A stretch of 64,000 bases of DNA, from NCBI GenBank assembly GCA_002278935.1, contig NCJL01000002.1:186001-250000 (forward strand), read 5' to 3'. The position numbers were made by a program, and so were the translations under genes. Origin of the DNA: Gallionellales bacterium 39-52-133. GTDB taxonomy: Bacteria; Pseudomonadota; Gammaproteobacteria; Burkholderiales; Gallionellaceae. The notes under the pieces were generated by a model. It ran no database searches. It saw nothing but the letters and a program-made list of their open reading frames with translations, and was not told the DNA's origin. Shown here one piece after another: positions 29,725 to 39,247 of this stretch (position 1 is the stretch's first letter; each line of letters starts with the position of its first letter).

Positions 29725-30123
29725 CTACCAAAGCACTTTCAATCCAAACTGCCGATACTCGGGAAAATTGGCATCCTTTGAAACCAGTATTCTTTGTTGT
29801 TGAATGGCCTGCCAGATAATCATCCGGTCAAATGGATCCTTGTGTGCGACTTTGGGGAGCTGATAAAACGAGGCTGTTTCCTGCGCGCCGAGTTGAACAA
29901 TTTCGATACCCATTTGTGTAGCAATATCCGGCATGTCAGCCGGTGTGCAGTTGCTGAGTTCGATTTTTCCCAAGGTATACTTCAACGATATTTCCCAGAA
30001 GCTGACGCTGCTGACGCTTACCTGATTTTCCGCCAAGCGGATTGCTTCGCGAGCTTTGGCGCTTAATTTGTTGGGTGAAAAGGCGGCCCACAGGAAGGTG
30101 TGGGTATCGAGCAGGTAATTCAT
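29725..30123 (-). CDS. PIN-domain toxin of a second toxin-antitoxin pair
   Basis: Protein of 132 residues: N-terminal LLDTHTFLWAA (first acidic residue), VSSVSFWEISLKYTLGK, and C-terminal HKDPFDRMIIWQAIQQQRILVSKD, the PIN pattern of the VapC/type II group that pairs with Phd-like antitoxins. Start overlaps the antitoxin end by 4 nt. The 80 bp between bufC and this gene's end hold only a weak TTTTGGTT/AAACCAAAA hairpin (about 29651-29687). Confidence 0.88.
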   Translation of the reverse strand: MNYLLDTHTFLWAAFSPNKLSAKAREAIRLAENQVSVSSVSFWEISLKYTLGKIELSNCTPADMPDIATQMGIEIVQLGAQETASFYQLPKVAHKDPFDRMIIWQAIQQQRILVSKDANFPEYRQFGLKVLW

Positions 30124-30362
30124 GCGTTCAACATGTCTTCATCGCTCAGCGCAAAATCTTCATGTATCACATAACTGGCTTTGCCTTGCATCACCCCCAG
30201 TTGACGCTCTGTTTGCGGCATGAGCTGGCTATAAGGAATAATCGCAGCAATTTTTTCCTTTTTTTTGCCGTAGCTGATTGCGACAGGTTCGCCGTTTTTG
30301 GACAGTTGATCCAGTACTTCCGAGAAATGCGCTTTCAGTTCGCCTACAGTCATCGTTTTCAT
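30120..30362 (-). CDS. Phd/YefM-like antitoxin
   Basis: Protein of 80 residues beginning MKTMTVGELKAHFSEVLDQL, followed by GEPVAISYGKKKEKIAAIIP, the Phd/YefM pattern. The long frame upstream (to 30599) is not coding; ATG 30362 has AAAGGA upstream. It should bind the PIN toxin and repress the pair. Between its start and groES lie the groE control elements on the other strand. Confidence 0.86.
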   Translation of the reverse strand: MKTMTVGELKAHFSEVLDQLSKNGEPVAISYGKKKEKIAAIIPYSQLMPQTERQLGVMQGKASYVIHEDFALSDEDMLNA

Positions 30363-30452
30363 CTCGGTGTTCCTTTGATTGCTTGCTGTTACTTTAGGTT
30401 TTCCGTGACAAGTTGTCAAGAAAAGAGGCCTGGATAATAGTTTCCCCTTGCA

Positions 30453-30479
30453 CTTGAAATAAGTACGTCTCGCCCTTAT
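30453..30479 (+). promoter_or_regulatory. sigma-32 heat-shock promoter of groES-groEL
   Basis: CTTGAAA (30453-30459) and CCCTTAT (30473-30479), 13 bp apart, match the sigma-32 consensus CTTGAAA / CCCCATnT well in the -35 and partly in the -10. Confidence 0.65.
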
Positions 30480-30481
30480 CA

Positions 30482-30508
30482 TTAGCAGTCTACAGCGCCG
30501 AGTGCTAA
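30482..30508 (+). promoter_or_regulatory. CIRCE operator for HrcA
   Basis: TTAGCAGTC, 9-bp spacer, GAGTGCTAA. The right arm is perfect and the left has one mismatch to TTAGCACTC. It lies just after the -10 of the sigma-32 promoter, where HrcA would block transcription. Dual control by HrcA and sigma-32 is known in betaproteobacteria. Confidence 0.85.
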
Positions 30509-30555
30509 CCGGTTGCGTTGAAAGTTTATAACTATTTGTTTTCAGGAGAAAAAGC

Positions 30556-32528
<1,973 letters not shown>

Positions 32529-32560
32529 TTGCCGCGTTACCCGCTGCTCTAGTTGTAATT

Positions 32561-32592
32561 AACAAACCCCGCTCAGCGGGGTTTGTTTTTTT
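32561..32592 (+). terminator. intrinsic terminator of groES-groEL
   Basis: AACAAACCCCGC, loop TCA, GCGGGGTTTGTT followed by T residues (32561-32592): a stable GC-rich stem with U-tail directly after groEL. Confidence 0.93.
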
Positions 32593-32635
32593 ACGGGTAT
32601 CGTCGGGAAATGCTGCTGATTTATTAAATTTTTAT

Positions 32636-32669
32636 CATTTCATCTGCCCAGAACCGGGCAGATGAAATG
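32636..32669. repeat. perfect 14-bp stem-loop downstream of groEL
   Basis: CATTTCATCTGCCC, loop AGAACC, GGGCAGATGAAATG. The stem is perfect and is not followed by a T-run, so it is not a normal terminator. It lies 44 bp beyond the groEL terminator. It could be an mRNA processing or small-RNA hairpin, or a palindromic repeat. Confidence 0.7.
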
Positions 32670-32788
32670 GCTGAAACTGTCGCCCAAAATAGGCTGCAAG
32701 TAAGCAGATGCGCCGCAAGTAAACAGGCAAAAGTTTAGCGGGCATTGGGCTTGTGCCAGTGCATGCAAGATGAATTTACTCAAGCAAT

Positions 32789-32816
32789 TTGCAATAATTG
32801 CGTTTGCGGCTATAAT
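32789..32816 (+). promoter_or_regulatory. sigma-70 promoter of tRNA-Phe
   Basis: TTGCAA (32789-32794), 16-bp spacer, perfect TATAAT (32811-32816). The GC-rich sequence following the -10 (GCCCGACTTCGCGGG) resembles a stringent discriminator. Confidence 0.7.
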
Positions 32817-32866
32817 GCCCGACTTCGCGGGAATCGAAAGATAATCGCGACAGTAAAAAGCAGTAT

Positions 32867-32942
32867 GGCTCGGTAGCTCAGTTGGTAGAGCAGTGGATTG
32901 AAGATCCTCGTGTCGGTGGTTCGATTCCGCCCCGAGCCACCA
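32867..32942 (+). tRNA. tRNA-Phe (anticodon GAA)
   Basis: 76-nt gene with encoded CCA. The acceptor stem GGCTCGG pairs with CCGAGCC before ACCA. The D-arm has AGCTCAGTTGGTAGAGC, the anticodon arm GGATTGAAGATCC (anticodon GAA), and the T-arm GGTTCGATTCC. A terminator follows. Confidence 0.97.
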
Positions 32943-32950
32943 GTATTTGA

Positions 32951-32985
32951 AAGGCCTGCAGAGATGCAGGCCTTTTTCTTTTTCT
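32951..32985 (+). terminator. intrinsic terminator after tRNA-Phe
   Basis: AAGGCCTGCA, loop GAGA, TGCAGGCCTT followed by a T-rich tail (TTTCTTTTTCTG) at 32951-32985. Confidence 0.93.
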
Positions 32986-33141
32986 GTAATTCCCTGCTTT
33001 TAGCCAGGCAGCCTGCATGAAGTACTGTCAAGGTACGAAGGCTTCTAAATTTAAAATTTTTACTGGTCCTGTAGAAGCGGTAAACTGCGGCTCCCAGAAT
33101 GGCTCGTTTTCTGCCATTGCATCCACTCTTGAAGTAATCGC

Positions 33142-35013
33142 TCATTGCTCCCGATTCGGCATCTGTGAAATAGAAAGCCGCCGTAACGTCGGTCGCTGCT
33201 TGACCTGGTGCCCGCTCATGCGCTCGAGTATGCCGGCCAGAAAGCGCACAGTTTCAATGATGTACGGGCCCTTGTTCAGCATGACGCACTCTGCTCGTAT
33301 CGACATGGCGGCATCGGATACTTCCGCGCGGGAAGGCATGCCGTGCTTGGCCATGTTCTCCAGCACCTGCGTTGCCCAAATAACCGGGATATGCGCCGCT
33401 TCGCACATCCACAGAATTTCTTCCTGAACTTCGGCCAGCCGTTCAAAGCCAACTTCGACGGCAAGATCACCCCGTGCGACCATTATTCCGACAGGCGGGC
33501 GGCGCAGGCCGGCTAGCAGGATCTTCGGCAATTGCTCGAATGCCTGGGCGGTTTCAATCTTCAGTATGATTCCCAGATGTCCGGCATTACGTTGATCCAG
33601 CAATCGATGCAGGATCAACACATCATCCGGCGTTCTTATGAAGGACAATCCCACCAGATCGATCGCTGACAAGAGTACATCCAGATTGCGGATGTCAGTC
33701 TCGGTCAACGCCGGAATATCGAGATCGGTCAGTGGAAGGTTGATTCCTTTCTCGGCTGCCAGCTTGCTTCCCTGCGGTGCGGCATGGGTGATTTTGACAT
33801 GCAGATGGTTGCCGCTATTGGACTGAATTATCCCGCCGATTTTTCCATCATCGAACCAGATGGGCTGCCCCGCTCTGGCGGCATCGAATACTGCGTCCAG
33901 CGTGCATGGAATGGATGCGGCTTGCACCAGATTGTTGTTGTCGTCATATCGCGCTGCAGCTCCTGCTTGGTTCTTGCGTGTGACCATCAGGTCATCGCCG
34001 ATATGCAGCAATATAGTCTGGAATACTTCCGGTACAGGCGAAACGCGGCCTTGTGCAATCAACTTGTTCCTGCGATAAAGACCGCACCATGCCTGTTCTG
34101 CGATATAAGCATGCTTCCGGCAATGCGCCAGCCATGAATTATCATTGCGAGAGGCAAGAAAAAATTCGCGTGTCAGTCCGCGGGTGTCCTCAATTATTAC
34201 GATATCCCCATTGAGCGCCTGGGCAAGCAATTGTTGATCGATCGGAAGCGATGCATACACCGGCGCATTCGGAGGTTGTTGCTGCTCGCGGGGTGTCAGC
34301 CAAACCGCAGTGGGCTCGATAATATTGCCACGCATATCCCGCCTGACTTTGATCTCGACAAGTTTACCGGCAGCACCGATGTAGCCGGTACGGAGCTTTG
34401 GCCCTGCCAGGTCTGCCAACACCTTGCAATTCATTCCCAGTTCGCTCTCCGCCTTGCGCAGATTGGCGATCATCGCCAACCACGCTTCGGCATTGTCATG
34501 TGCACAGTTGATCCGCATGATGGTCATCCCCGCTTTGACTAATTCACGCACCAGCACCGCATCAGTGGCGGCTTCGCTCGGCATCGTTACCATGATGCGT
34601 GTACTCAGTCTGGCAGCGGGTTTCCCAAGAAGCGTCCGGGCATGCGCGTTGAGGTATTGTTCCCCGGCCCTGATATCCACCGAATCTGTTCTGTCCCTTT
34701 CGCTGCGGGGTATACCTGCCAATGTGCATGCGGCATCGAGTACGGCATCAAGACTGCTCAGGGCATGCGCTTCCGAGCGGCCCAGCCTGCTCAGACCCAT
34801 CAGTGCAAGATCTTGCTGCAGCTGGCGTATATCGTGTTGTCGTAGCGATACGTAGTGCAGCAAGTTGCGTGCGCTCGCCCGGTAGTGGGGTGGAATAATC
34901 GCGACATCTGCCTCAAACGAGTTTGCCAGGACTATTGCCTCGATACGCAAATTATTAAGAACGGGTAGAACGTGCTCGACAATGTTAGATTTTGAGAGGG
35001 AAGCGCGGTGCAT
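33142..35013 (-). CDS. divergent pyruvate kinase family protein with N-terminal extension
   Basis: Protein of 623 residues. The first about 130 have no match I recognise. From about 135 a pyruvate-kinase-like barrel follows, with counterparts of family motifs: RINCAHDNAEAW (the usual RLNFSHG, with the Ser changed to Ala), DLAGPKLRTG, FDDGKIGG, KIETAQAFEQL, GIMVARGDLAVEVG, and ATQVLENMAKHGMPSRAEVSD. The C-terminal VMLNKGPYI replaces the normal VMLSGETA, and the C-terminal regulatory domain is largely missing. It may be a non-canonical kinase or an evolved regulator. It is a single-gene unit. An inverted repeat (TGTCATC/GATGACA, 35030-35052) lies upstream. Confidence 0.75.
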   Translation of the reverse strand: MHRASLSKSNIVEHVLPVLNNLRIEAIVLANSFEADVAIIPPHYRASARNLLHYVSLRQHDIRQLQQDLALMGLSRLGRSEAHALSSLDAVLDAACTLAGIPRSERDRTDSVDIRAGEQYLNAHARTLLGKPAARLSTRIMVTMPSEAATDAVLVRELVKAGMTIMRINCAHDNAEAWLAMIANLRKAESELGMNCKVLADLAGPKLRTGYIGAAGKLVEIKVRRDMRGNIIEPTAVWLTPREQQQPPNAPVYASLPIDQQLLAQALNGDIVIIEDTRGLTREFFLASRNDNSWLAHCRKHAYIAEQAWCGLYRRNKLIAQGRVSPVPEVFQTILLHIGDDLMVTRKNQAGAAARYDDNNNLVQAASIPCTLDAVFDAARAGQPIWFDDGKIGGIIQSNSGNHLHVKITHAAPQGSKLAAEKGINLPLTDLDIPALTETDIRNLDVLLSAIDLVGLSFIRTPDDVLILHRLLDQRNAGHLGIILKIETAQAFEQLPKILLAGLRRPPVGIMVARGDLAVEVGFERLAEVQEEILWMCEAAHIPVIWATQVLENMAKHGMPSRAEVSDAAMSIRAECVMLNKGPYIIETVRFLAGILERMSGHQVKQRPTLRRLSISQMPNREQ

Positions 35014-35029
35014 TTGACTGGGTCACACT

Positions 35030-35052
35030 TGTCATCATCGAATTGGATGACA
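35030..35052. repeat. TGTCATC / GATGACA inverted repeat upstream of the pyruvate-kinase-like gene
   Basis: Two 7-bp arms separated by 9 bp lie 17 bp before the start codon, in the promoter region. The same TGTCAT half-site also forms a palindrome at 47062-47074. It may be an operator. Confidence 0.4.
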
Positions 35053-35177
35053 CTTGAATATACTTGGTGAAGATTTCACTTTTGTTACGCTGACCAGCAA
35101 AATTTGCTGATTGCGACAGACTTAAGGAGCGAGTGTTATTCGCCTGTCTGTCGAACTGAAGCCGAGGGACGATGCGG

Positions 35178-36047
35178 TTACGTTATTTTGTGCGCGACCA
35201 GCAGCACAATGGCCATGCCAATCGCGCTGGCACTGGCACCCGCCAGGCGCCGCCGCCATCCCTCGCGCTCGCCCAGTAACAGGATGCCCAGGACCACCAT
35301 CAGCAGGATGCCGCCATTGGCCAGCGTCACGGCATAGGCAGCCGGCAGCGCGCGCATGGCGAAGATGACCAGCGAATAGGCCACGCCGACAGTGAGGCCG
35401 CCGGCCAATAATTTGAGCAGGCCTGGCCGTGCGGCCGGACGCCAGCGTCCTTCCTGAGCACGCAGTTCCAGCGTCAACACCAGCCACGCGATGCAAAATG
35501 CGGCGCTGACGAAACCCAGCGCATCTTCAAGGCGCACAAGCCGCACCACCGCCAGCTTGTCGCTGAGGCTGTATACGCTGGTCATTAGCGCGGCGAGCGC
35601 GGCCCAGGGCAGCGCTCGCCGCACGCCGATGGCGTGTTCGCGCGTGTCGAAGGCGATCAGCCACAGGCCGAACACGCTGAGCGCCACGCCGAACCAGGCC
35701 AGCAGGGGCAGCGAGCTGCCGAAGAACAAAGTTTCGCCCAGCGCCACCAGCAGCGGTGCGCTGCGCGCAAGCGGATAAACGGCACCCGCCGGTGCATGCC
35801 GGTAAGCATGGCGCAGCGCGACAAAATAAATTCCGTTGGCGAGACCGGTGACCAGGATGGTGCCGGCCAGAACCGGGTCGGCCATGGATAGCTGAACCAC
35901 AGCAGGCATCGTCCACGGTGCAAACAGCAGCAGGTGCATGCCGACCGCCCACCACAAAAAATGCGCGGCGGCTGCCGTATGCCGCGCCAGCAGATTCCAC
36001 GCCACGTGCATCAGCACCGCCAGTGCTATCGAAGCCAGCGCGCTCAT
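35178..36047 (-). CDS. EamA/DMT-family membrane transporter, at the end of the phn cluster
   Basis: Integral membrane protein of 289 residues with about ten helices arranged as two EamA repeats (the first from residue 5, the second from about 145; PLARSAPLLVALGE and the C-terminal ANGGILLMVVLGILLLGEREGW are typical). It overlaps phnP by 4 nt, so it is translated together with the C-P lyase genes. DMT exporters usually move amino acids or small metabolites. A role in handling phosphonate-derived amines or other side products is an inference from context. It is not part of standard phn operons. Confidence 0.87.
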   Translation of the reverse strand: MSALASIALAVLMHVAWNLLARHTAAAAHFLWWAVGMHLLLFAPWTMPAVVQLSMADPVLAGTILVTGLANGIYFVALRHAYRHAPAGAVYPLARSAPLLVALGETLFFGSSLPLLAWFGVALSVFGLWLIAFDTREHAIGVRRALPWAALAALMTSVYSLSDKLAVVRLVRLEDALGFVSAAFCIAWLVLTLELRAQEGRWRPAARPGLLKLLAGGLTVGVAYSLVIFAMRALPAAYAVTLANGGILLMVVLGILLLGEREGWRRRLAGASASAIGMAIVLLVAHKIT

Positions 36048-36805
36048 GCGTCCGAAAACTCCAGCATCATTCCGTCATGCGCCAGCGTGACTGCTTCCGG
36101 CAGCGCCTGCGGCTGCTCATGCAGCCAGGCATCGAAATTGTGGCTGATATGCGTTAGCACCAGTTTCGTGTCGCCGAGCTGCTGATGCAGGGCAAGTGCA
36201 GCCGTCAGGTCATTATGGTTGCGCGGCGAATCGCTGCGTGGCGGGTGGGTGCAGTCGAGCACCACGGTGTGCGGCTGCCAGTGCTGCAAAAATGCCAGCG
36301 TGGCCGGCGGCAGGCCACAGGTGTCGGTGAGATAGGCAACCCGCTCGCCACGATGCTCGATGCAGAAACCGAGGGTGGGCTTTGAGTGGATAAGTGGCAC
36401 CGGTGTAACGGTAAGACCGTCCAATTCAAATTCGCGGAATTTGGACAAGCGGTGAAAACGCAGCAGACCTGGATTCTTGTACAGGTCGGCACAGCCTTCG
36501 GAATCCGGCGGGCCGTATACATCGATGTGTTCTCCGGTGCCCCAGCGCAGATGAAACAGACCCTGCACGTGGTCGGGGTGATAATGGGTCAGCAGTACGC
36601 CGTTAATGCTTCCTGCCGGAAACCGTTCGCACAAATCCATCAGGCCTGCATCGATCAGGAGGCGCTGGCTGCCGGCTTCCACCACGGCACAGCAGGGATT
36701 ACGCCGGCAATCCAGCGTGGCGCGGGCCATCACGCATGCGCTGCAATTGCAGCCATACAGCGGCACGCCGCCGGCCGCGCCGGTGCCGGACAGGATCAGG
36801 CGCAT
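36044..36805 (-). CDS. phnP: phosphoribosyl 1,2-cyclic phosphate phosphodiesterase PhnP
   Basis: Metallo-beta-lactamase-fold enzyme of 253 residues that opens phosphoribosyl 1,2-cyclic phosphate produced by PhnJ. The metal motif HYHPDH is near residue 75 (LLTHYHPDHVQG), a zinc-structural cluster GCNCSACVMA lies near the N-terminus, and LVLTHISHNFD is at the end. Overlaps phnN by 10 nt and EamA by 4 nt. Confidence 0.93.
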   Translation of the reverse strand: MRLILSGTGAAGGVPLYGCNCSACVMARATLDCRRNPCCAVVEAGSQRLLIDAGLMDLCERFPAGSINGVLLTHYHPDHVQGLFHLRWGTGEHIDVYGPPDSEGCADLYKNPGLLRFHRLSKFREFELDGLTVTPVPLIHSKPTLGFCIEHRGERVAYLTDTCGLPPATLAFLQHWQPHTVVLDCTHPPRSDSPRNHNDLTAALALHQQLGDTKLVLTHISHNFDAWLHEQPQALPEAVTLAHDGMMLEFSDA

Positions 36806-37365
36806 GCGTCCTGTTCCTGTCCGGCCAGCAGCAGTTCGACCAGCGCGCGCCCCGCCGTCGCAATATCCGCATCATTACGGATGCAGTTGATGCTACGGTT
36901 CATTGTGTGGAAAACCGGAGCATGGGTAAGGCGCCGCTCGATCTCTTCGGACGATTCACGCCCGCGCGCCTGCAGGCGCTGCCTGAGGATGGCAGGTGCA
37001 ACCTCCACCAGCACCGGGGTCAGTTCATGATAGTTCAGCATCGCCCGGCCCAGGTATTCACGCGAGCCGTTGAGCACGACACTGCAGCCCTTGGCCAGCC
37101 ACAGGTTGATTTCCTTGCCGATGCCGTAGCGCAGGCCATGGCTGGACCAGTGCATGGCGAACAGCCCGCCCGCCAGGCGCGCGTCAAATTCCGCATCGTT
37201 TAGCGCGATATGGTTTTCGCCGCCGGCATCATGCGGTCGCGTGATATAGCGGTGCGCAAACACGATATTGCGGTGGCCGGAAAGTTGTTCGCGCGCGTGG
37301 CGCAGCAGGCTGTCCTTGCCGCTGCCGGAGGCGCCGATCACATAAAAAAGACGCGCTCTAGCCAT
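36796..37365 (-). CDS. phnN: ribose 1,5-bisphosphate phosphokinase PhnN
   Basis: P-loop kinase of 189 residues (start ATG 37365). It phosphorylates ribose 1,5-bisphosphate to PRPP, recycling the C-P lyase product. Walker A is GASGSGKDSL near residue 10, and the guanylate-kinase-like fold is supported by FAHRYITRP. The frame extends upstream, but ATG 37365 overlaps phnM by 8 nt in a normal coupled way. Confidence 0.92.
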   Translation of the reverse strand: MARARLFYVIGASGSGKDSLLRHAREQLSGHRNIVFAHRYITRPHDAGGENHIALNDAEFDARLAGGLFAMHWSSHGLRYGIGKEINLWLAKGCSVVLNGSREYLGRAMLNYHELTPVLVEVAPAILRQRLQARGRESSEEIERRLTHAPVFHTMNRSINCIRNDADIATAGRALVELLLAGQEQDACA

Positions 37366-38518
37366 GGCCGGCCACAGTCGAATAGCTGCGCACGCCGTTG
37401 ACCCATACCTGCTCGACATGCGGCAGGCCGCCCAGATGGTTGATTGCGATCAGGTCGGCGCGTTTGTTGACGGCGATTTCACCGCGATCGAGCAAACCGG
37501 AGGCACGGGCGGGATTGGCACTGACCAGGCGCACCGCCTCGGGCAGCGAGATGCCGGTCAGTTCAGGCAGTTTCATCACGGCATTCAGCAGTGCCGCCGG
37601 TGAATAGTCGCCGCACAGGCAGTCGGCAACACCGGCCTTGACTGCATCCACCGCCTTCATTGAGCCGGACTGCGATTTGCCGCGCAACACATTCGGCGCG
37701 CCGAACAGGGTGTAGACCCCGTTTGCTTTGGCGGCCTGGGCCGTTTCAAGGTTGATGGGGAATTCAGAAATAGCCGCGCCCAGTGTTTTCATGATGTCGA
37801 TTTTCTGCGGCGTATCGTCGTCGTGGCTGGCAATCGAGATGCCGCAGCGGCGCGCGGTTTCGGCCAGCACCTGCATGCGCTGTACCGCGCCCTCGGCGGC
37901 GGCGAATTTGGCATCAAGGATCGCGTCCAGTTCCTCGGCATTTTTCTTGTAGGTGCGCGAGAGATAGTTGCGGTAGGCGTCGATATCCTTGAACTGACCC
38001 TGTCCTGGCGTGTGGTCCATAAAGGACAGCAAATGCAATTCGTTGTTGACCAGTAGCGATTCCAGCACTTCCTGCGCGGTGGTATCGGTGATTTCGTAGC
38101 GCGCGTGCACGCGGTTGTCGACCAGCGCGTGCGGCTGCCACGCATGCACCGCGCGTGCCACTTCCGCGGCAAAGGCATTGTTGCGCACGCCCAGCTCGGC
38201 ATTGGCAAATGACAGCGCGTGAAAAATGGTGGTGACGCCGGCGGCGGCATTGCGCCTGTCGGCCTGGGCGCAGGCGAAATCAAGCGGAAAATGCACATTC
38301 GGGCGCGGCTCAACCTCCTTTTCCAGCGCATCGCAGTGCAGGTCTATCATGCCCGGCATCAGTGTCTTGCCGCTCAGGTTGACCGCTTGCGCGCCGCTGC
38401 CGGATTCGGGATTGATGGCAGCGATGACGCCGTTGTCGAGCAGCACGGCGGCGTCTTCGAGCACGCTGTCAAACAGCACCACGCGTGCGCCGGTCAGATA
38501 AAGTTTGTTTGTGTTCAT
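37358..38518 (-). CDS. phnM: alpha-D-ribose 1-methylphosphonate 5-triphosphate diphosphatase PhnM
   Basis: Amidohydrolase-superfamily enzyme of 386 residues that removes pyrophosphate from the ribosyl-phosphonate triphosphate. Metal-binding motif DLHCDALEKEVEPRP is near residue 60, SIASHDDDTPQK in the middle, and GVADCLCGDYSP near the end. Overlaps phnL by 4 nt and phnN by 8 nt. Confidence 0.95.
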   Translation of the reverse strand: MNTNKLYLTGARVVLFDSVLEDAAVLLDNGVIAAINPESGSGAQAVNLSGKTLMPGMIDLHCDALEKEVEPRPNVHFPLDFACAQADRRNAAAGVTTIFHALSFANAELGVRNNAFAAEVARAVHAWQPHALVDNRVHARYEITDTTAQEVLESLLVNNELHLLSFMDHTPGQGQFKDIDAYRNYLSRTYKKNAEELDAILDAKFAAAEGAVQRMQVLAETARRCGISIASHDDDTPQKIDIMKTLGAAISEFPINLETAQAAKANGVYTLFGAPNVLRGKSQSGSMKAVDAVKAGVADCLCGDYSPAALLNAVMKLPELTGISLPEAVRLVSANPARASGLLDRGEIAVNKRADLIAINHLGGLPHVEQVWVNGVRSYSTVAGHG

Positions 38519-39237
38519 AGCATCTCCTTGAGTAATTCTTCGACGGCAGGCGGCGGGGTCAGTACGATGACCCGGTCGGCCAGCCTGCGGGTGGTTTCGG
38601 GGTGGTGAAAGATGGCAAGCATGGCGGTGCCTTCAGTTTTCAGGCGCTCGATCAGACGGATCACGCATTCGGCGGTTTCCGGGTCCAGACTGGCAGTGGG
38701 CTCGTCGAGCAGCAGCAGGCGCGGTCTCGCGATAAAGCCGCGCGCGAGGTTTACGCGCTGGCGCTCTCCGCCGGAAAAAGTGGCAGGCGATACGCTCCAC
38801 AGCCTTTCAGGCAGGTTCATTTCTGCCAGCAATTCTGCCGCGCGCTGACGTGCTTCCTCGCGCGCAACACCGTTCATAAACAGCGGATGCGCGACGACAT
38901 CCAGCGTGGACTGGCGCGGCAGGCAGTGCAGGAACTGCGTGACAAAACCGATTTCGCGGCGGCGCAGTTCCAGGATCTGGTGATCGCTGGCGAGGCAGAT
39001 ATCCAGCTCGTGACCCTGCGCATCGCGGTAAAGGATGCGCCCGCCGGTGGGCAGATAGCTGCGGTAGATGCCTTTCAGTACCGAGGATTTTCCCGCGCCG
39101 GTGGGGCCGACCAGCGCGGTCAGTTCGCCCGCATGCACGCTGAAGCTGACATTGTGCGAGGACGGGATCAGCTTGTTCTGTTCGTGCAGCTGGAAATATT
39201 TTCCATAGCCATCCACCTGCAATACTGGTTTTGCCAT
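38515..39237 (-). CDS. phnL: C-P lyase ABC-type subunit PhnL
   Basis: ABC ATPase-like subunit of 240 residues of the C-P lyase complex. Walker A is GPTGAGKSSVLKGIY, the Q-loop region is ATP-type, the signature motif FSGGERQRVNLARG and Walker B LLLLDEPTASLD are intact. PhnK and PhnL dock on the PhnGHIJ core and use ATP rather than driving transport. Confidence 0.94.
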   Translation of the reverse strand: MAKPVLQVDGYGKYFQLHEQNKLIPSSHNVSFSVHAGELTALVGPTGAGKSSVLKGIYRSYLPTGGRILYRDAQGHELDICLASDHQILELRRREIGFVTQFLHCLPRQSTLDVVAHPLFMNGVAREEARQRAAELLAEMNLPERLWSVSPATFSGGERQRVNLARGFIARPRLLLLDEPTASLDPETAECVIRLIERLKTEGTAMLAIFHHPETTRRLADRVIVLTPPPAVEELLKEML

Positions 39238-39247
39238 TGTGCTTTCC

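Larger units (their letters stand above)
32593..32866. other. intergenic region between groEL and tRNA-Phe
   Basis: Part of a 338-bp stretch without a protein gene (32529-32866). It contains the groE terminator, a separate perfect hairpin at 32636-32669 and the tRNA promoter at 32789-32816. No further ORF or RNA gene was recognised. Confidence 0.6.
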
